Shown piece by piece: positions 1 to 8,621 of a stretch of 39,707 nt of DNA. Origin of the DNA: Nocardia donostiensis (GTDB lineage Bacteria > Actinomycetota > Actinomycetes > Mycobacteriales > Mycobacteriaceae); assembly GCF_002081715.1 (NCBI RefSeq), contig NZ_MUKP01000042.1, positions 1-39,707 on the forward strand, read 5' to 3'. The notes under the pieces were generated by a model, which had not been told where the DNA came from, ran no database searches, and saw only the letters and a list, made by a program, of their open reading frames with translations. Numbering within the stretch: position 1 is the first letter of the stretch; the number at the start of each line of letters is the position of its first letter. A program made the translations under genes and the position numbers.

Positions 1-208
1 GTTCAACGACACCACCGTCGCCGATATCCTCGACCACGCCCGCGACGCCACCGGCAGTCAGTGGACCGTTCCGGTGCAGACCCTGTCGCGATTCACCCTC
101 AATGTGATCGACGGAATCGTGCTGCGCTGGCTGGTGGACAACGACAGCGAAAGCGTGCGCGTCCAGTTGGATCTGCTCGCCGATATGCTTGCAGGACATA
201 CGGAATAA
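1..208 (+). CDS. TetR/AcrR-family regulator, C-terminal fragment (5' end outside window)
   Basis: Frame 2 is open from the window edge to TAA at 206-208 and encodes the last 68 residues of a protein. The segment is helical and contains a stretch reading TLNVIDGIVLRWLVD followed by DLLADMLAGHTE at the end, which is typical of the final dimerisation helices of TetR-family C-terminal domains. The DNA-binding half lies outside the window, so the ligand and targets cannot be guessed. It ends 9 bp before the stop of the convergent ATPase gene. The family call rests on the helix pattern only and is moderate. Confidence 0.6.
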   Translation, partial: FNDTTVADILDHARDATGSQWTVPVQTLSRFTLNVIDGIVLRWLVDNDSESVRVQLDLLADMLAGHTE

Positions 209-217
209 CCGTTCTGC

Positions 218-3016
218 TCAGTGCTGCGCGCGGGGACCTTGGATATGCGTGACCTCCCCGTCGCGCCACCACGGAACCGAAACCGTGCGCAGCACCGGGC
301 CGTCCAGCCGCACCCGCAGCTCGTCGTGCACCACTAGCTCGCCGTCGTCGTGCGGCGGCGCGCCCGCACTGCGCAACACCACCCCCAGCGGGTCAGCTGA
401 CCAGGTGGTGGCGCGGCCCCGGCTCACCACATGCGCTGACACCGTTTCCGATACGAGCGGCAGGTCGAGCAGTGTCGCCAGCGCGGGGGCGGTCGCCATA
501 TCGCCGACCACCAGCAGATCCGGCGGGAGGGCCAGTCCGAACCACGGCTGGTCGAGCACCAGCGCATCGCGAGGGTCGATCACCGCGCCGGACAGGGCGC
601 GCACCTGATCCGGGGGATCCAGATCGGTCAGGTCGAGGTGGTCGAGCGCGGCGGCCAGCCGCGCATGCACGCGCGAGGCGACCTCCGGTGTGGGAGTTCT
701 CGCAGGGTCGGCCAAAGCTTCCAGCAGCGCGGCAGCCAGTTCGGCGGTGACCGTGTTCGGGTCGGCTAGCGTAGCGCGCAAGGCGTCTAGATCAGCGGGG
801 GTGAGGCCGGGGATATCGAGTTCCGGTAGCAGACCGGCGAATTCGGTGTCGGCGGGATGGCGGAAAAGCCCCAGTGCGGTTCCGTCGATGCGGGCGTAGC
901 GGCGCAACCACCAGGCGGTGTAGCCTTCGGGATCGGCCAGCAGCGGCCGGGTGCGCGCGCCGGTCAGCAAACGGCGCAGCGTCTGCGGCCAGGCGTTGTC
1001 GTCCACCAGGTCCAGATCACGGACCGCGACCAGCTCCGGCGGATCCTCCGCCAGCCCCGCCCACCATTCGTCCTCGGCGTCGAGATGATGATCCGGGCCC
1101 GTGGGATCGGTTTCGCTGACGATCCCGAAATCCCACCCGACACCGATCGCGCGCAATGCATCGGCGCCGTAGGTGTCGACCACAGCCGTTGCGACGGTGC
1201 CGAACGGCGAATCCGGGATCAACAGCTCCCGGATCGGCGCGCCCGGTAACAGCAGTTCGTCGGCGGGCAGCAACTCGCCCTCGGAATCGGGCAGTTCCAG
1301 CAGGCTGAGCCAGTCTGGCAGCGTCGCGGCATCGGCCTGGGCGGCCAGCCGCAACACCGCATCGACCGTATCCGGGTCGCCAGGCTGTTCGGTCAGCTCG
1401 TCGCGCAGACCCGGATCCGACAGCAGATCGGTGATGGTGGCCTGCCGCGCCCCCAACCTGAGGAGCAGCGGATGCGCGGCGTCCGGATGCACCAGCCGTG
1501 CCCAGTGCACTGGCACAGGGGCACTCAGCTGGTCGTCGAGCACCACCGTCCGCGGGCCGGTCACCAGGCGGCCATCGGTCAGCGGTACCGCGAGCGCTCC
1601 CAGCTCCTCGACCGCCAGCGGATCGTGCACGAACGGCTCCAGCGCGGAGTACAGCGACCGCCACCAGCCGGGTTCGCGGTCCAGGCCACCCGACAGCTCC
1701 GCCAGCCGCGCCAACCCAAGCCGGTGCACGTCCAGCGTCACCAACGCCTCGCGGTACCGGTTACCGGAGAGCTCCGGAATCACCAACGGTGCGACCATCG
1801 ACCCCAGTAGTCCGGCCAATTCCGCGGTGAGGTCACCGAATACGCTCGCCCGCGCCGGAGCGGCAGTATTTACGCGTTCTTCGCGCACGGCCGATTCGGA
1901 GTCCGCATTCCCCAGCTCGTCGTCGGGCCGGACGGCCAGGACCGGCAGCCACGATTGTTCCCGCAGTTCACGCACCAGCGCTTCCCGCAACACCCCATCC
2001 GCCTCCGAGCGCGCGAAACCCGGCGCGGGAACGAGAACGAGCCGAGCCGCGGGCGGCAGCGCCCGAGCGAAATCCGCGTATCCATCCGCCAACCGAGCCA
2101 GATGTGCCCCGGGGAGCAGTCTCCGGCGATCCGGTTGCATCGGGATATCCGCAACCAGCAGCGCGGGCAGCGACAGCTCCTCATCCGAGCGGGTTGGCGC
2201 GCGCAGGACATCCGGCGCGGCAGACACCGGTTCGCCGCCCCGGACCGGCAGTAACCAGCGCGCGCTCGCAGTACAGTACTGCCACCAGGACAGTTCGGTT
2301 CCCGGTCCGGTGATGCGGAGCTCGGTGAACTCGCGGCCCTCCAGTTGGACGGTGGTGGCGGACCATTCGTCGTCACCGATCCGGATGCTGTGCAGGGCGG
2401 GCAGTTCCACGAGCAGATCCAGCGCTTCGCGGCGCAGCGCGGCGAGCAGGCCCGCGGCGTCGACCTCGTCACGCAGCCGCAGCACGACCTCGGTGTCGTA
2501 GCCCGCGCTCGGGGCCGTCTCCAGCGGCCACACCAGCCGCAGCACGGGCGGCGTCAGCCCGCTGGGAAGGTGGATCGCCCGCTGCTGCAATGCCTGCCTG
2601 GTCGATTCCAGCGAGAAACGCAGTGAGCCGGTGGTGGAGCGCAGCTCGATATCGTCGCTGACGGTACGCACCGCGGTGAAACCCACCCCGAACCGGCCGA
2701 CCGCCGCAGTATCGGTTTTCCCGGACGCCCGCAGCGCCGTCAGCGCGTGCACTCCGGAAGTGTCCAGCGGCGCACCGGTATTGGCGACGAACAGCGCCCG
2801 CCCGTCGAGCCGGACCGCCAACTTCCCGGCTACCCCCGTTTTAGCGGCTGCATCGGCGGCGTTCTGCGCCAGCTCGGTCAGCAGCCGATCCCGATACCCG
2901 GCTGCCACCAGGTCGGATTCGGTCGCCGCGTCCTCCCGCAACCGGGTCGGCGATTCCCGCCACGCGGTGAGCACTCCCGCGCGCAGTGTCGTGGTATCGA
3001 ACGGGTCGTCGCCCAC
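218..3016 (-). CDS. Sacsin-type GHKL (Hsp90-like) ATPase domain protein
   Basis: A 932-residue protein whose first ~130 residues carry the GHKL ATP-binding fold. The N-box-like ELAQNAADA is at residues 48-56, a VANTGAPL segment at 77-84 replaces the usual D-x-G-x-G loop, and the glycine lid VGRFGVGF is at 106-113. This combination is typical of sacsin N-terminal ATPase-like proteins of actinobacteria. The remaining ~800 residues are acidic and leucine/alanine-rich, with no second domain I recognise and no membrane segments, so it is probably cytoplasmic. GTG start at 3016; the DUF3027 gene ends 23 bp upstream on the same strand, so the two are likely cotranscribed. A chaperone-like role is inferred only from the fold; the substrate is unknown. 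Confidence 0.85.
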   Translation of the reverse strand: MGDDPFDTTTLRAGVLTAWRESPTRLREDAATESDLVAAGYRDRLLTELAQNAADAAAKTGVAGKLAVRLDGRALFVANTGAPLDTSGVHALTALRASGKTDTAAVGRFGVGFTAVRTVSDDIELRSTTGSLRFSLESTRQALQQRAIHLPSGLTPPVLRLVWPLETAPSAGYDTEVVLRLRDEVDAAGLLAALRREALDLLVELPALHSIRIGDDEWSATTVQLEGREFTELRITGPGTELSWWQYCTASARWLLPVRGGEPVSAAPDVLRAPTRSDEELSLPALLVADIPMQPDRRRLLPGAHLARLADGYADFARALPPAARLVLVPAPGFARSEADGVLREALVRELREQSWLPVLAVRPDDELGNADSESAVREERVNTAAPARASVFGDLTAELAGLLGSMVAPLVIPELSGNRYREALVTLDVHRLGLARLAELSGGLDREPGWWRSLYSALEPFVHDPLAVEELGALAVPLTDGRLVTGPRTVVLDDQLSAPVPVHWARLVHPDAAHPLLLRLGARQATITDLLSDPGLRDELTEQPGDPDTVDAVLRLAAQADAATLPDWLSLLELPDSEGELLPADELLLPGAPIRELLIPDSPFGTVATAVVDTYGADALRAIGVGWDFGIVSETDPTGPDHHLDAEDEWWAGLAEDPPELVAVRDLDLVDDNAWPQTLRRLLTGARTRPLLADPEGYTAWWLRRYARIDGTALGLFRHPADTEFAGLLPELDIPGLTPADLDALRATLADPNTVTAELAAALLEALADPARTPTPEVASRVHARLAAALDHLDLTDLDPPDQVRALSGAVIDPRDALVLDQPWFGLALPPDLLVVGDMATAPALATLLDLPLVSETVSAHVVSRGRATTWSADPLGVVLRSAGAPPHDDGELVVHDELRVRLDGPVLRTVSVPWWRDGEVTHIQGPRAQH

Positions 3017-3039
3017 CGTTATCGGGCTCGCCTCAGCGC

Positions 3040-4917
3040 TCAGTCCGACTCCGATGATCCGGGCGCCGAGCGGCCACCGAACCGGTCACCATTATCAGGT
3101 GCCGCACCGGCTTCGGCCTCGTTCGCCGGTTCGATAACTTCGGCCGCGTGATCGCGGGTTGCCGTGCCCGCGGTTTCGGCGGCGATCTCGTTCCCCGGTT
3201 CAACGGTCTCCTGATCGGCTTCGCCATCCGCGCCGACCGTCGATGCAATCTCCGGGGTGTCCGTCGCGTCTGCCTCATCGGGCGGCGACAGCTGAGGGTA
3301 CGAGCCGGCCGAACCCTGAGCAGCATCACCAGCGACGTCCGAAGTCACCGACTGGCCAGAAATATCGAGTCCACCGCTTCCGGTCTCGCCATCCGCACTC
3401 TTCGGGTCGCCCGCGCGCTGCGAACCTCCGCCGATCGCGGTAGCACTTTCGGCACCCGACGTGGTATCGGCCGAGACTGCATCGGAACCTTCCCGACCAA
3501 CAGCGGCAGCACCGGACGTCACCGAGGCACCAGCGGCGGCTGCGTCCACGTCCGCGGAATCCGAAGCACCCCCTGCCTGGGGTGCGGAACCGGTGATCGC
3601 GCCCGAGGCGCCCGCGTCTTCGGCATGGTCAGCGGGACCAGCCGCAGCCAATGCACCGGCACCCGTGTCCACACCGGCTTGCGGCGCCGAGCCCGTGATC
3701 TCCGCAGATTCTCCACTAATCGAGCCGCCCGCAGCAGAGTTCACATTGTCTGCATCCGCAATCGGGTCCGTCGTCGTATCTGCACTCACCATCCCGGACG
3801 CAGCACCAGCCTGCGGTGCCGAGCCCGTGACCTCGGTAGGTACTCCACCGACCGCGCCCGCATCATCCATGCTGCTTGCGTCCGCAGCCCCACCCATCGA
3901 CGAGTCCGCACCCACAGCGCCGGGCACAACACCGGCTTGCGGCGCCGACCCTGTAGGGGCTGTGGGTGTGGTGTCATGAGCCGCAGACTCCGGCGCGGCG
4001 GGTCCGGCAGGCTGTTCGTCGGTGGTGTCGGGTGCGTCTGCTGTCTGTGGGCCGGGCTGGGGCTGCTCGGCAGATTTGGGCGTATCTGTTGCCGCGGGAC
4101 CGTCAGACCGGGAGGGCTCTTCGGTTTCGCTCTGCTTCGGATCCTCGGTGGTCGTAGCACCCTCGCGCAGGGTGTCGGTGGGGATGAGGTCGACGGCGGC
4201 ATCGTCGTAGGCCTCGTACAAGGGGGATCCGGAGCCTGCGGGGGCAGGGGTATCGGAGTGGGCGCCGCAACCGTATTCGGTGTGCACCACGTGCCCGTCG
4301 GCGCCCATGACATTGGCGCAAACCCCGAACGCGGCGTGCAGTGCGCCCGCCAGCGGGAGGTAGAAACCGCAGGTGCCGCAGTTGGCGGGGGCTGCCTTGG
4401 CCATGTCGGTGTCGGGGCCGTATTCGCCGTACCAGCGTTCGGCGGCCTCCAGACGGCCCTCCTGGCTCAGCACCCGGGAGCGGCCGAGCCCCACCTCGTT
4501 GGCCAGGTCGTCGACTTCGGGATCGCCGGTGGCGGTGTAACCGGGAACCAGCCGCGGGTCGTCGGCGGGCGGGGCGAGCAGATCGCCTGGAGCCAGATCA
4601 CCGGGGCGGATGCGCTGCTCCCATGGCACGAACTCCGGTGCGATCAGCGCGTCGGGACCGGGTAGCAGCGCGGATTCGCTGACCGTCGCGTACTCGGCGT
4701 CCGGCGCGGCGGCCACCACCACCGCCCACTGCCAGCCGCGATAGCCGGGCAGGGTGGCCTCGAACCGGTGCGTGGCCGCACACTCGTCCTCGGCGTGCAC
4801 ACCCAGATGCGCGCCCACCGCGGACGGTTCCAGTTCCAGGAGCGCACGGCGGGCCAAATCGACGGCGCCGGCCAGGATCGGTCGCACGCTGGAGTCCGAA
4901 ACAGAAACTGCGCTCAC
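3040..4917 (-). CDS. DUF3027 protein with long repetitive, disordered C-terminal tail
   Basis: Residues ~1-255 form the DUF3027 domain, with an early DLARRALLELEP helix, a GYRGWQW segment and a cysteine cluster NCGTCGF...GVCANV...YGCGAH that could bind metal. The order matches the Rv0877 neighbourhood of M. tuberculosis, where the protein is about 260 residues. Here ~370 further residues of Ala/Gly/Ser/Thr/Asp-rich low-complexity sequence follow, including four copies of TGSAPQAG spaced about 34-45 residues apart. GTG start at 4917, only 17 bp from the ATG of the divergent lipoprotein gene. It probably heads an operon with the downstream GHKL protein. Function unknown. The tail could be a linker or interaction region; no membrane segment or signal peptide is visible. 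Confidence 0.85.
   Translation of the reverse strand: MSAVSVSDSSVRPILAGAVDLARRALLELEPSAVGAHLGVHAEDECAATHRFEATLPGYRGWQWAVVVAAAPDAEYATVSESALLPGPDALIAPEFVPWEQRIRPGDLAPGDLLAPPADDPRLVPGYTATGDPEVDDLANEVGLGRSRVLSQEGRLEAAERWYGEYGPDTDMAKAAPANCGTCGFYLPLAGALHAAFGVCANVMGADGHVVHTEYGCGAHSDTPAPAGSGSPLYEAYDDAAVDLIPTDTLREGATTTEDPKQSETEEPSRSDGPAATDTPKSAEQPQPGPQTADAPDTTDEQPAGPAAPESAAHDTTPTAPTGSAPQAGVVPGAVGADSSMGGAADASSMDDAGAVGGVPTEVTGSAPQAGAASGMVSADTTTDPIADADNVNSAAGGSISGESAEITGSAPQAGVDTGAGALAAAGPADHAEDAGASGAITGSAPQAGGASDSADVDAAAAGASVTSGAAAVGREGSDAVSADTTSGAESATAIGGGSQRAGDPKSADGETGSGGLDISGQSVTSDVAGDAAQGSAGSYPQLSPPDEADATDTPEIASTVGADGEADQETVEPGNEIAAETAGTATRDHAAEVIEPANEAEAGAAPDNGDRFGGRSAPGSSESD
3565..3960 (-). repeat. 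Four dispersed copies of a TGSAPQAG-coding repeat in the DUF3027 tail
   Basis: The DNA coding for TGSAPQAG occurs near 3570-3597, 3673-3700, 3808-3835 and 3930-3957. The copies are nearly identical over about 24 bp, and the intervals between them (about 103, 135 and 122 bp) differ in length and sequence. Residues before the motif tend to be acidic or hydrophobic, as in EVTGSAPQAG and EITGSAPQAG. The pattern suggests duplication of a short module with divergence of the spacers. Copy number may vary between strains. Confidence 0.85.
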
Positions 4918-4921
4918 GGCC

Positions 4922-4927
4922 TACATT
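4922..4927 (+). promoter_or_regulatory. -10 hexamer for a leaderless transcript of the cyclotransferase gene
   Basis: TACATT fits the actinobacterial TANNNT -10 element and ends exactly 7 nt before the ATG at 4935, so transcription would begin at or next to the start codon. Only 17 bp separate the two divergent start codons here, leaving no room for a Shine-Dalgarno on this side. Confidence 0.5.
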
Positions 4928-4934
4928 TTGCCGT

Positions 4935-5717
4935 ATGAAACGCAAACGGCGTGCGTGGGTGGTCGCTGCCCTGGTCTGCCTGCTCGTACCGGTCGCCTGC
5001 GGTCGGCCGCAACCGACCGGTGACGACGTGCCCCGGATGACCGTGCAGGTACTCGGCACCCGCCCGCACGATCCGCGGGCCTTCACCCAGGGGCTGGAAA
5101 TCCACGGTGACGTGCTGTACGAGAGCACCGGGAAAAACGGCGAGTCGGGTGTGCGCGCCTACGATCTGGCCACCGGCACCGAACTGGCGAGCGCACGACT
5201 GCCGCAGCGCTACTTCGGTGAGGGCATCACCCGCACCGGCGACACCCTCTGGCAGCTGACCTGGACCGACGGTGTCGCTTTCGCCCGCGACCCGGACACC
5301 CTCGCCGAACGCTCGCAGGTGAACTACCCCGGCGAGGGCTGGGGCCTGTGTACCCGCGGTGACAGTCTGGTCATGAGCGACGGCTCCGCCACTCTCACCT
5401 TCCGCGATCCCTCTTCGTTCGCCCGCACCCGCTCGGTACCTCTGACCAGCCACACCGGGGCTCGCCTGAACGAACTGGACTGCGCCGACGACGGCACCGT
5501 CTACGCCAACACCTGGCCCACCGACGACATCCTGCGGATCGACCCCGACACCGGCGAGGTCCTCGCGGTGATCGACGCCTCCGGCCTGCTTCCACCCGCC
5601 GACCGGTCACGCACAGACGTCCTCAACGGAATCGCCCAGATCCCCGGCACCGATCGCTTCCTGATCACCGGCAAATACTGGCCCACCACCTTCGAGGTGC
5701 ATTTCGTTCCGGCCTGA
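4935..5717 (+). CDS. Glutaminyl-peptide cyclotransferase (plant/bacterial beta-propeller type), secreted lipoprotein-like
   Basis: 260 residues. The N-terminus MKRKRR followed by a hydrophobic stretch and VPVACG looks like a lipoprotein signal with Cys22, although Pro at -3 is not ideal for a lipobox. The mature part follows the glutamine cyclotransferase family: an early HDPRAFTQGLE segment, YESTGKNGESGVRAYDL, YFGEGIT, WQLTWTDG, GEGWGLC, MSDGSATLTFRDP, LNELDCADDGTVYANTW, and the closing LNGIAQIPGTDRFLITGKYWPTTFEV. The enzyme cyclises N-terminal glutamine to pyroglutamate on exported peptides or proteins. It starts 17 bp from the divergent DUF3027 gene and is likely leaderless. No obvious partner gene lies next to it. 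Confidence 0.9.
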   Translation: MKRKRRAWVVAALVCLLVPVACGRPQPTGDDVPRMTVQVLGTRPHDPRAFTQGLEIHGDVLYESTGKNGESGVRAYDLATGTELASARLPQRYFGEGITRTGDTLWQLTWTDGVAFARDPDTLAERSQVNYPGEGWGLCTRGDSLVMSDGSATLTFRDPSSFARTRSVPLTSHTGARLNELDCADDGTVYANTWPTDDILRIDPDTGEVLAVIDASGLLPPADRSRTDVLNGIAQIPGTDRFLITGKYWPTTFEVHFVPA

Positions 5718-5805
5718 ACACGGGCAGGGCGAGACGCGTCACTTTCCGCAGTACGCCAGGCAGGGCCATGAGCTCACACGGCCGATATGCGCCAGAATTG
5801 AGGTC

Positions 5806-8079
5806 GTGACTACTCCCCGCGAGCCCTCCGGTCCTGATCGCGGTCGGTGGGACGGCGAAGAGTATCCACCGGCACAACGTCACCCTGGTTTCGACCGCTA
5901 CCCCCCACCGAACGTGCCCCACCGCCGCCCTCCGACCTCCGAACCTGGTCCCACCACGCCCCCACCGACCCGGCCTTTCCCCGGCAGCGACCCCCGTGAT
6001 GTTCCGCAGGCCCCGGACCGGGCGAACCACGCACCCGACGACCGGCTGCGCCCCGGGGACACCTCCCCCGCTGATCGCGGGCAACGCACCCGACGCTTCC
6101 CTCTCGGTCGAACCACGGCCGGTGACCAGCCGGAGCAGAACCCCCAACCGCAGCGGGCCCTTCGCCAGACGCCCCCGCCCGCCGGCAATACCCGCAGTAC
6201 TCGGCCGCTGCCGGGCGACGGGCATGACCCCACCCGCAATCGGCCGGACCCCGAAGCAGGATGGGACCGCTCGGGGTTCTCGGCCCCCGACACCTCCGCT
6301 GCCGCCGAAGGCAGCGAACGACCCGGGCGCTTCGCCCGTCTTTTCGGCGGTCGAGCCGAAACCGATGGGCCCGAAGCGGCGCGGCGCCGGTCCAGCGCTA
6401 CTCCGGGCAACCCGCTCCGCGACGCATCGCGCAGCGAATCCTTCACGTCCCACGACGGACGTGCACCGAGTGACGGTGCCGCTGGGCGCGGTAGCAGCAG
6501 GGCAGATCACGGCGGCGGCGGCTCCGGCAGGCAACCCACCCGGATTTTCGCCGACCCGACGCGGGCTTCCGGCCCCGGTGGTCCGGTACCGCCGGGAGCC
6601 GAGGAGGCAGATCCCGGCGATTCCGCACCCGTCGGCGACGCCGATGCGCATATCCCGGGCGCCCCGCGGATACCCCGCAAGCTCACGGTCACCCGGGTTG
6701 CGGCCCTGCGCGGCCGCCAACTCACGGAGAAGGGTTTCGCGACTTTCCAGCGGGCGGCCAAGGCCGACGGGGCCGATAAATCGGGGCTCACGGCGCTGAC
6801 CTACGCGACGATGGCGAATTTCGCGCTGGACGCCGCTATCGCGGTCGCGCTGGCCAATACCTTGTTCTTCGCCAGCGCGACCGCCGAGAGCAAAACCAAG
6901 GTCGCGCTGTATCTGCTCATCACCATCGCCCCGTTCGCGGTGATCGCGCCGCTCATCGGACCGCTGCTCGACCGGTTGCAGCGCGGGCGCAGGCTGGCGC
7001 TGGCGAGTTCGTTCGCGGTGCGCGCAGTGCTTATCGTGGTGCTGATCATCGATTTCGACAGCTGGGCGCTGTACCCGCTGGCGCTGTGCATGATGGTGCT
7101 CAGTAAATCGTTCGCGGTACTCAAGAGTGCGGTGACGCCGCGCGTGCTGCCGCCGGGTATCGACCTGGTGCGAACCAATTCCCGTTTGACGGTGTTCGGA
7201 CTGGTCGGCGGCACCATTGGTGCAGGCGCGGTGGCCGGTGGTGCGGCGGCGCTGTTCGATTCGGTGGGCGCGCTGTGCCTGGCGGTGGTGATCGCGGTCG
7301 GCGGCACCTATCTGAGCTGGCGTATCCCCAGCTGGGTGGAGATCACCGAGGGCGAGGTTCCGGCGACGCTGGGCTATCACGGAAAAACCGAGGTGCTGCC
7401 CACCGCGGTCCCGCCGCGTAAACGCAGGCAGCCACTGGGCCGGGCGGTGGTCACCGGGTTGTGGGGTAACAGTGCGATCCGGGTGTTGACCGGGTTCCTC
7501 ACCTTCTATGTGGCGTTCGTCGCCAAAGCCACCGAGCATCGGCCGGTGCAGCAGGCGGCCATGCTCGGGCTGGTTGGCGCGGCAGCCGCGGTCGGCAATT
7601 TCGCAGGCAATGCCACCGGGGCCCGGCTGAAATTGGGCAGGCCGGCGCTGATCGTGCTCAACTGCACGGTCGCCTGCACGGTCGTCGCGCTGTTCGCCGT
7701 ATTCGCCGACAATCTGCTCGGCGCGGCGGTGGCCGCCCTTGTCGCCGCGGCGGCGAGCGCCTTGGCGAAGGTATCGCTGGACGCCTCGATCCAGGACGAT
7801 CTGCCGCCCGAGTCGATCGCGTCGGGTTTCGGCCGTTCGGAGACGGTGCTGCAACTCAGCTGGGTGGTCGGCGGCGCGGCCGGAGTGCTGCTGCCTACCG
7901 ACTATTGGAAGGGTTTCGCGGTGGTCACCGCGCTGCTCGCGATCGGCCTGGTCCAGACTGTGCTGAGCCATCGCGGCCACTCGCTGCTGCCCGGCCTGGG
8001 CGGCAACCGTCCGCAGCACGCGGAACAACAGGTTCCCCCGACGCTGCCCGATATTCCACAAGGAGATCCGATCCGGTGA
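5806..8079 (+). CDS. MFS-type membrane protein with ~300-residue disordered N-terminal extension
   Basis: 757 residues. Roughly residues 1-300 are Pro/Arg/Gly/Asp-rich and lack predicted structure. The membrane part begins near residue 325 (LTYATMANFALDAAIAVALANTLFF) and has about ten to twelve hydrophobic helices to residue ~725, with an MFS-like LIGPLLDRLQRGRRLAL loop after the early helices. It corresponds by gene order to Rv0876c, a transmembrane protein of about 550 residues in my recollection, so the N-terminal tail here is unusually long. GTG start at 5806. The stop overlaps the GTG of the following DUF2771 gene (8076-8079), indicating translational coupling. Substrate unknown. The tail would lie on the cytoplasmic side in a standard MFS topology. 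Confidence 0.85.
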   Translation: MTTPREPSGPDRGRWDGEEYPPAQRHPGFDRYPPPNVPHRRPPTSEPGPTTPPPTRPFPGSDPRDVPQAPDRANHAPDDRLRPGDTSPADRGQRTRRFPLGRTTAGDQPEQNPQPQRALRQTPPPAGNTRSTRPLPGDGHDPTRNRPDPEAGWDRSGFSAPDTSAAAEGSERPGRFARLFGGRAETDGPEAARRRSSATPGNPLRDASRSESFTSHDGRAPSDGAAGRGSSRADHGGGGSGRQPTRIFADPTRASGPGGPVPPGAEEADPGDSAPVGDADAHIPGAPRIPRKLTVTRVAALRGRQLTEKGFATFQRAAKADGADKSGLTALTYATMANFALDAAIAVALANTLFFASATAESKTKVALYLLITIAPFAVIAPLIGPLLDRLQRGRRLALASSFAVRAVLIVVLIIDFDSWALYPLALCMMVLSKSFAVLKSAVTPRVLPPGIDLVRTNSRLTVFGLVGGTIGAGAVAGGAAALFDSVGALCLAVVIAVGGTYLSWRIPSWVEITEGEVPATLGYHGKTEVLPTAVPPRKRRQPLGRAVVTGLWGNSAIRVLTGFLTFYVAFVAKATEHRPVQQAAMLGLVGAAAAVGNFAGNATGARLKLGRPALIVLNCTVACTVVALFAVFADNLLGAAVAALVAAAASALAKVSLDASIQDDLPPESIASGFGRSETVLQLSWVVGGAAGVLLPTDYWKGFAVVTALLAIGLVQTVLSHRGHSLLPGLGGNRPQHAEQQVPPTLPDIPQGDPIR

Positions 8080-8579
8080 GCACACTCAACACCCGCACCA
8101 TCGTCGCACTGCTCACGGTCGGTCTGCTGGTACTCGGCGCCGCCTTCACCGGTGTGCTGTGGGTGCTGGTGCGCAACGCCGATTCCCGTGACCCGGAAAT
8201 CACCGCGTACGCGCACGGCACCACCGTCACAGTGCCGCCCTTCATGTATTGCACGGTACGGATGGAGGATTGCCGCTACGGCGAAACCGTCTCCCTCGAC
8301 GTTCCCGCAGGCTATCCGCTGCAGCTGTCGTTGCCGACGCAGATTTCCGGGGCGCCGTGGCTGATCCAGCAGGTCTACGAGCTGCCCTCCGGCGAGGAGG
8401 TCGCCGAGATGAGCGGGCACGCCGAGTTCGACGGGGCGCGCGCGATCACCATCGATTCCCAGCCGGAACCGGACCTGCGACTGGTCGGTGTGGAGATCCA
8501 GTTGCCGATTCTGGCGCGGGACGAAACCGGGCGTGAGTTCTATGTGCCGCACGCCGTCTGGTCGATCAAGACGGCGTGA
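8076..8579 (+). CDS. DUF2771 family exported or membrane-anchored protein
   Basis: 167 residues starting at a GTG that overlaps the stop of the MFS gene, with AGGAG at 8061-8065. Residues ~9-32 form a single hydrophobic segment (VALLTVGLLVLGAAFTGVLWVLV) followed by a mostly beta-rich extracytoplasmic domain containing YCTVRMEDC and LDVPAGYPLQLSLP. This matches DUF2771 proteins of mycolic-acid bacteria (Rv0875c by order). The overlap with the transporter gene suggests a functional pair in the envelope, but no activity is known to me. The two cysteines could form a disulfide. Confidence 0.85.
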   Translation: MSTLNTRTIVALLTVGLLVLGAAFTGVLWVLVRNADSRDPEITAYAHGTTVTVPPFMYCTVRMEDCRYGETVSLDVPAGYPLQLSLPTQISGAPWLIQQVYELPSGEEVAEMSGHAEFDGARAITIDSQPEPDLRLVGVEIQLPILARDETGREFYVPHAVWSIKTA

Positions 8580-8591
8580 TGATGCCCAGGT

Positions 8592-8613
8592 GCGCGCCCC
8601 GCAGTGGGCGCGC
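8592..8613. terminator. Hairpin between convergent DUF2771 and cspB genes
   Basis: A perfect 8-bp stem, GCGCGCCC (8592-8599) with GGGCGCGC (8606-8613) and a 6-nt loop, lies between the two converging stop codons. No U-tract is obvious, as is common in high-GC actinobacteria. It probably serves both directions. Confidence 0.55.
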
Positions 8614-8621
8614 GCCGGGAA

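Noticed and set aside
5665..8085. Long open frame (806 codons) antisense to the MFS and DUF2771 genes
   Set aside because: It mirrors the high-GC third-position bias of the real genes; the plus-strand frames have clear membrane and family features, and the antisense translation is Arg/Gly-rich without a domain.
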